64,000 bases of DNA from Simplicispira psychrophila DSM 11588 (lineage in GTDB: Bacteria; Pseudomonadota; Gammaproteobacteria; Burkholderiales; Burkholderiaceae_C): contig NZ_JHYS01000011.1 in NCBI RefSeq assembly GCF_000688255.1, forward strand, positions 1 through 64,000. The letters run 5' to 3'. The stretch's first letter is position 1. Every line of letters starts with the position of its first letter. The position numbers and the translations under genes are program-made. Positions 59,744 through 64,000 of this stretch are shown here, in pieces. The notes under the pieces were generated by a model. The model saw only the letters and a list, made by a program, of their open reading frames with translations, was not told the DNA's origin and made no database searches.

Positions 59744-60264
59744 TTTTGCAGCTCTTTGATCAAGGGCAGGATGTGATCGCGCAGGGCTTCTTCGGTAATG
59801 GGGCCGATCTGCTTGAAGCGGATCTTTCCTGCCTTGTCGATGAGGAAGGTTTCAGGGACGCCATAGACGCCAAAATCAATGCCGATGCGCCCATCGCGGT
59901 CGATAACGGCCAGTTGGTAGGGGTTGCCGTGGCGTGCCAGCCACTTCAGACCGTCTTCGGGGACGTCTTTGTAGTCCAGGCCGATGAGGGGTACGGCGTT
60001 GGTCTTGGCCAAGTCCATCAGTACCGGGTGTTCCTGGCGGCAGGCGGTGCACCATGAAGCCCAGACGTTCAGCAGCCAGACTTGGCCCAGCATGTCTTTG
60101 CCAGAAAACTGTTTATCGGGTTGGGCCAAAACGGGACCAGAAAAGGTGGGCGCCGGTTTGTCGATCAAGGGCGATGGCACGACACGGGGGTCGCGCGTCA
60201 GGCCAATCGCCAAAAACACCACCAGCACCAAAAACAGGCCGAGTGGAATCAGCGCTTTCTTCAT
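59740..60264 (-). CDS. ccmG: Thiol:disulfide interchange protein CcmG/DsbE
   Basis: This 174-residue membrane-anchored thioredoxin has an N-terminal helix (LIPLGLFLVLVVFLAIGL), and the active site in NVWASWCTACRQEHPVLMD, with YGVPETFLIDKAGKIRFKQI after it. It reduces CcmH and apocytochrome in the periplasm. ATG 60264 overlaps the ccmF stop (ATGA); the longer frame is not protein-like. Confidence 0.95.
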   Translation of the reverse strand: MKKALIPLGLFLVLVVFLAIGLTRDPRVVPSPLIDKPAPTFSGPVLAQPDKQFSGKDMLGQVWLLNVWASWCTACRQEHPVLMDLAKTNAVPLIGLDYKDVPEDGLKWLARHGNPYQLAVIDRDGRIGIDFGVYGVPETFLIDKAGKIRFKQIGPITEEALRDHILPLIKELQK

Positions 60265-62252
60265 GCGGTCACTCCCTCCGCCAACGGTGTCAAGGGTGCT
60301 TGGTGGGCAGTCGCGGCAGCGATAGCCGTGCGTTTTTTGCGATAGCGGCGATCCAGTGCCGCCATGCCGCCGCCCAAGGCCATCATCAGCGCGCCGCCCC
60401 AAATCCAATTGATAAACGGCTTGTGGTAGACGCGCATCGCCCAGGCCGGGTTGTCGCCACCTTCCAAGCGCTCGCCCAGCGAGACGTAGACGTCGCGCGT
60501 CAGGCCGCTGTCGATGGCGGCTTCGGTCATCGGCATGGTCGAGGAGAAGTAGGTGCGCTTTTCGGGGCGCAGCACTTTGAGTACCTTGTCGCCTTGGATC
60601 AGCTCGACGTCACCAATATCGGCTTGGTAGTTGGGGCCTGGCGCTTGGCGAATGCCGGTCAGGCGGAAGGTGTAGCCACCGACTTCGACGGTATCGCCGA
60701 TCACCATGCGCACGTCTTTTTCCGTCTGGTAGCCGGTCACCATGGTGATGCCAACGGCGGTCACGGCAATGCCGATATGCGCCAAGTGCATGCCCCAGAA
60801 TGACACTGGGGTGGATTGCCAGCGCACGGTGTCACGCACTTGCTGGTATATCTGCAAGAAGGACGAGAGCACGATCCACAAGCCCAAGCTCAGGCCCATG
60901 GCGGTCAGGGCCGACCAGCTGCCGGCCAGCAACGGCAGGCAGCAACCCAGCAGCACCGACAAGGCGGCGACAAAACGCAATTTCTTTAGAAGCTCCGGTA
61001 TGCTGTCGTTCTTCCAGCGGGCAAAAGAGCCCACCACCATGAACACCAGCACCGGCACCATGATGGGCACGAAGACCGCGTTGAAGTAGGGCGGCCCGAC
61101 GGACAGCTTGCCTAGGTTGAGCGCATCGATCAGCAGCGGATACACCGTACCCAACAGCACGGTGGCCGCAGCAGTGGCCAGCAGGACGTTGTTGGCCAGC
61201 AAAAATGATTCACGCGAAACCAGGGCAAAGGCGCCGCTAGAGCGCACTTTGCTGGCGCGCAGGGCAAACAGCGTCAGCGAGCCACCCACCACGGCGAACA
61301 AGAACAACAAGATGAAAATGCCGCGCTTGGGATCAACCGCAAAGGCGTGCACCGAGGTCAGGACGCCTGAGCGCACCAGGAAGGTGCCCAGCAGGCTGAG
61401 CGAAAACGCGGTGATCGCCAGCACGATGGTCCAGTTGCGAAATAACCCGCGTTTTTCGGTCACCGCCAGCGAGTGGATCAGCGCCGTGCCCACCAGCCAG
61501 GGCAGGAAGGACGCATTTTCGACTGGATCCCAAAACCACCAGCCGCCCCAGCCCAGTTCGTAGTAAGCCCACCAGGAGCCCAGGGCAATGCCAAGGGTCA
61601 AAAATATCCAGGCGGCGGTCGCCCAGGGACGCGACCAGCGTGCCCACGCGGCATCCAGCCGGCCATTGAGCAAGGCGGCAATGGCAAAGGCAAAAGGCAC
61701 GGCAAAACCGACATAGCCCATATAGAGCATGGGCGGGTGAAACACCAGCCCCGGATCTTGCAGCAGAGGGTTCAAGTCTTTGCCGTCGGCCGGGATGTCG
61801 CCCAGGCGCAGGAACGGGTTGGAGGTAACCAGCATGAACAGCAAAAAGCCGGCGGCGATCAGGCTCAGAATGCCGAGCACGCGCGACACCATGGCGTCGG
61901 GCAGCTGGCGCGAGAAGAACGACACGCCCACCATCCAGCAAGTCAGCATGAAATGCCACAGCAACAGCGAGCCTTCGTGTCCGCCCCAGACGCCGGCAAT
62001 GCGGTAGATACCGGGCAGCTTGGAATTGGAGTGCTGCGCGACGTAAGCGACAGAAAAATCGTTGGTATAGAAAGCGTAGGTCAGGCACCCAAAGGCCAGC
62101 GCCGTGAGCAACCACAGCGCCTGGGTGCCAGGCCGGGTGAAGGCCATCCAGTCGCTGCGCCCGGTTTGGCCGCCAATGATGCTCAGGGTGCCCAGCGCCA
62201 GCGCGACGAAGAGCGACAGGATCAGGGAGAAATGTCCAATTTCGGGAATCAT
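60261..62252 (-). CDS. ccmF: Heme lyase CcmF
   Basis: This 663-residue polytopic membrane protein has the heme-handling WWD motif in LGWGGWWFWDPVENASFLPW with conserved histidines, AGVWGGHEGSLLLWHFML and a periplasmic domain near 540-620 (GDTVEVGGYTFRLTGI). It makes the covalent bond of heme to apocytochrome with CcmH/I. Length matches family (about 650). Gap to ccmE is 2 bp. Confidence 0.97.
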   Translation of the reverse strand: MIPEIGHFSLILSLFVALALGTLSIIGGQTGRSDWMAFTRPGTQALWLLTALAFGCLTYAFYTNDFSVAYVAQHSNSKLPGIYRIAGVWGGHEGSLLLWHFMLTCWMVGVSFFSRQLPDAMVSRVLGILSLIAAGFLLFMLVTSNPFLRLGDIPADGKDLNPLLQDPGLVFHPPMLYMGYVGFAVPFAFAIAALLNGRLDAAWARWSRPWATAAWIFLTLGIALGSWWAYYELGWGGWWFWDPVENASFLPWLVGTALIHSLAVTEKRGLFRNWTIVLAITAFSLSLLGTFLVRSGVLTSVHAFAVDPKRGIFILLFLFAVVGGSLTLFALRASKVRSSGAFALVSRESFLLANNVLLATAAATVLLGTVYPLLIDALNLGKLSVGPPYFNAVFVPIMVPVLVFMVVGSFARWKNDSIPELLKKLRFVAALSVLLGCCLPLLAGSWSALTAMGLSLGLWIVLSSFLQIYQQVRDTVRWQSTPVSFWGMHLAHIGIAVTAVGITMVTGYQTEKDVRMVIGDTVEVGGYTFRLTGIRQAPGPNYQADIGDVELIQGDKVLKVLRPEKRTYFSSTMPMTEAAIDSGLTRDVYVSLGERLEGGDNPAWAMRVYHKPFINWIWGGALMMALGGGMAALDRRYRKKRTAIAAATAHQAPLTPLAEGVTA

Positions 62253-62254
62253 GG

Positions 62255-62692
62255 CTACTTCAAGGTTTTGATGGTCTGTTGGGCCTGATCGACCGCATGT
62301 TGCGCTTCGGGCGGCATGTAGTTTTCATCGTGTTTGGCCAGCACTTCAGTGGCCATGAAGTGGCCGTCGTCCCCCAGCTTGCCCTGGGCCACCACACCTT
62401 TGCCTTCGCGAAACAGGTCGGGCAAGATGCCGGTGTAGCTCACGCGCACGTCTTGCGCGGTATCGGTCACCAGAAAGGTGACGGTCAGGTCCTTGCGCTG
62501 CACCGAGCCGTCTTTGACCATGCCGCCAACCCGGAAGGTACGGTTTTTCGGCGCTTCCCCTGAAGTGACCTGGCTTGGGCTAAAGAAAAAAACCAGGTTG
62601 CTCTGAAAGGCGTTGAGCACTAGGTAGGCAGACAAGGACACGGCGGCAATGCCACCCAAAATGATGGCGGCGCGTTTGTGGCGGGGTTTCAT
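62255..62692 (-). CDS. ccmE: Heme chaperone CcmE
   Basis: This 145-residue periplasmic heme carrier has an N-terminal membrane anchor ([19 protein letters not shown]), OB-fold barrel ([40 protein letters not shown]) and the heme-binding histidine in [13 protein letters not shown] (HxxxY). ATG 62692 is chosen over TTG 62698. Confidence 0.96.
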   Translation of the reverse strand: MKPRHKRAAIILGGIAAVSLSAYLVLNAFQSNLVFFFSPSQVTSGEAPKNRTFRVGGMVKDGSVQRKDLTVTFLVTDTAQDVRVSYTGILPDLFREGKGVVAQGKLGDDGHFMATEVLAKHDENYMPPEAQHAVDQAQQTIKTLK

Positions 62693-62704
62693 GTGCAAAG
62701 ACCT

Positions 62705-62878
62705 TTAAAGACTGCGCGGGGGAAGTTCGCTGCGCAACTCACTCAGCACTTCCTTGCGGCGGCTGCGGATCAGCAGTGACTCGACCAGCATCACAAGGGC
62801 GGTGGCGCCAAAGCTGCCCCAGACATACAGGGCGTAGCCGCCCATGGCAAAAAACTCGGAAGCACTATTCCACTGCAT
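62705..62878 (-). CDS. ccmD: Heme exporter protein CcmD
   Basis: This 57-residue small membrane protein has one helix (ALYVWGSFGATALVMLVESL) with the family start SEFFAMGGYALYVW and a basic end (IRSRRKEVLSELRSELPP). It links CcmC, CcmE and CcmAB. ATG 62878 overlaps the ccmC end by 14 bp. Confidence 0.9.
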   Translation of the reverse strand: MQWNSASEFFAMGGYALYVWGSFGATALVMLVESLLIRSRRKEVLSELRSELPPRSL

Positions 62879-63605
62879 TTTTGACCCACTCGGTATGGCG
62901 TTCACGGTCCAGGATGATGTTGCGCACCCGTGCCAGCACGGCAGCGATGGCGTACATCCAGAAAGCGGCCACCATGAGCAACATGCCCCACAACATGGGC
63001 GCCGCCATCGAGGGTGCGCTGTTCAAAGAGACAGAGGCGCCTTGGTGCAAAGTGTTCCACCAGATCACAGAAAAATAGATGATGGGGACGTTCACCACAC
63101 CGACCAGCGCCAGCACGGCACCGGCTTTGTCGGCGCGGCGCGGATCGTCAATGCTCGATTGCAGCGCAAGAAAACCCAGGTAGAGGAACAGCAAGATCAG
63201 TTCAGAGGTGAGCCGTGCATCCCACACCCACCAGGTGCCCCACATCGGCTTGCCCCATAAGGCGCCGGTGATCAACGATAAAAAAGCAAACAGGGCGCCG
63301 GTTGGCGCCAGTGCCGAGGCCAACATGCCCGACAAGCGGGTATTGAAAGCCAGCCCGATGCCGGCCCAGGCGGCCATCACGATATAGATGAACATCGATA
63401 TCTGTGATGCCGGAACATGCACAAAAATGATGCGATAGCCTTGGCCCTGCTGCGCATCCACTGGAGCGACAAAGAAGGAAATCCACAATCCGATGGCCAT
63501 CAGCAAAGCTGCGAGGGCGGCAAACCAGGGCCACAAGCGCCCCGCCAGAAAGTAGAAGTTTTGCGGAGACGAGTATTTGAACCAGTGAACGGCGCGCGTT
63601 TTCAT
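62865..63605 (-). CDS. ccmC: Heme transporter CcmC
   Basis: This 246-residue membrane protein has six helices and the WWD motif in GKPMWGTWWVWDARLTSELI, with histidines in VHVPASQISMFIYIVMAAWA and WWNTLHQGASVS. It loads heme on CcmE. ATG 63605 overlaps the ccmB stop (ATGA). Confidence 0.96.
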   Translation of the reverse strand: MKTRAVHWFKYSSPQNFYFLAGRLWPWFAALAALLMAIGLWISFFVAPVDAQQGQGYRIIFVHVPASQISMFIYIVMAAWAGIGLAFNTRLSGMLASALAPTGALFAFLSLITGALWGKPMWGTWWVWDARLTSELILLFLYLGFLALQSSIDDPRRADKAGAVLALVGVVNVPIIYFSVIWWNTLHQGASVSLNSAPSMAAPMLWGMLLMVAAFWMYAIAAVLARVRNIILDRERHTEWVKNAVE

Positions 63606-64000
63606 TCCAGGGAGATTTTCAAGGCTGCCGTGGTGGCAAAGGGAGCAAAAAACAAGGAGAGTACGAGCAGTGCCGCCAGCAGGGAGAGGTGTCCGCCAGC
63701 GCCGAGACCGGCGGCATCGGCTTCCACCGCGCCAGCACCAAAAATGAGTACCGGAATGTAGAGCGGCAATATTAGCAACGATAGCAATACCCCCGCTCCA
63801 CGCACGCCTAGGGTCAGGGCCGCGCCGATGCCGCCAATCAGGCTCAGTGTCGGCGTGCCCAGAAGCAAGGACAGCATTAAAATGCCGAGCGCGCGAGCAT
63901 CCAAGCCAAATTGCAATCCTAAAATCGGTGCCATCAGCACCAGCGGCAGACCCGACAAGAGGAAATGGGACAGCGCCTTGGCGGCGGCCAGTATCGGTAA
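63602..64000 (-). CDS. ccmB: Heme exporter permease CcmB, partial
   Basis: The frame runs out of the window at 64000 (about 132 residues of the C-terminal part). Membrane segments such as LLSLLILPLYIPVLIFGAGA and LAALLVLSLFFAPFATTAAL and the upstream LAAAKALSHFL are CcmB-like (about 220 residues when complete). It partners with CcmA, which should lie just outside the window. Confidence 0.92.
   Translation of the reverse strand, partial: LPILAAAKALSHFLLSGLPLVLMAPILGLQFGLDARALGILMLSLLLGTPTLSLIGGIGAALTLGVRGAGVLLSLLILPLYIPVLIFGAGAVEADAAGLGAGGHLSLLAALLVLSLFFAPFATTAALKISLE

Overview
The window is high-GC proteobacterial DNA. Gene content and order (YebC and CcmABC-type biogenesis genes, a liv branched-chain transporter, azurin, cytochrome c4-like protein, CheR/CheB-linked hybrid kinases) together with a dispersed AATAGCTGCTAGCGC-type repeat suggest a betaproteobacterium of the Burkholderiales, most likely a Comamonadaceae member (Rhodoferax/Polaromonas/Acidovorax-like). 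That assignment is inference from protein flavour and the repeat, not from a marker such as 16S rRNA, which is absent.

Layout. (1) 1-3.3 kb is the edge of a mobile island: an IS30 transposase tail, an internally deleted IS701-type element with perfect terminal repeats and a CTAG target duplication, a HigB/HigA-like toxin-antitoxin pair damaged by that insertion, and a P4-type integrase just downstream of a tRNA-Gly(CCC) gene. (2) 3.3-14.1 kb holds gabD, an AsmA-family protein and a sensory cluster (orphan receiver protein, REC-histidine kinase, stand-alone CheB methylesterase, CheR methyltransferase, 1170-residue CHASE3/GAF hybrid kinase with three receivers). (3) 14.4-25.5 kb holds alaS, two GGDEF cyclases, trmB, gluQ, an FAD oxidoreductase, a LysR/pirin divergent pair, trhO and a MinD/FlhG-like ATPase. 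(4) 25.5-45.4 kb is general metabolism and transport: SulP transporter, BON lipoprotein, metC, tesA/ybbA, sstT, rlmB, cytochrome c, a paired short chromate transporter, FAH-family hydrolase, a PQQ-type sugar dehydrogenase, VIT-family transporter, a small XRE protein with a YjfB-like peptide, a pyridine nucleotide-disulfide oxidoreductase, a MASE3-PAS-GGDEF-EAL protein, yigZ and azurin. (5) 45.4-50.3 kb is a complete leucine/isoleucine/valine ABC transporter operon (livK-H-M-G-F). (6) 50.6-58.2 kb has ygiQ, a fused SpmA/SpmB-type membrane protein and a tight run of a YebC/YeeN paralogue, a J-domain-only protein and three proteins I do not recognise. (7) 58.4-64 kb is a cytochrome c maturation (System I) operon, ccmB-C-D-E-F-G-H-I, with ccmB cut by the window end.

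The most unusual thread is the dispersed repeat of about 60 bp. At least eleven copies can be read; most lie between genes, but some lie inside ygiQ and gluQ in frame, and others supply the stop codon and last residues of the integrase, trhO and the EAL protein. The best candidate for an undescribed functional system is the J-domain cluster at 54.5-58.2 kb. A 24-codon membrane-peptide gene with its own ribosome binding site and terminator (36.2-36.3 kb) is also easily missed.
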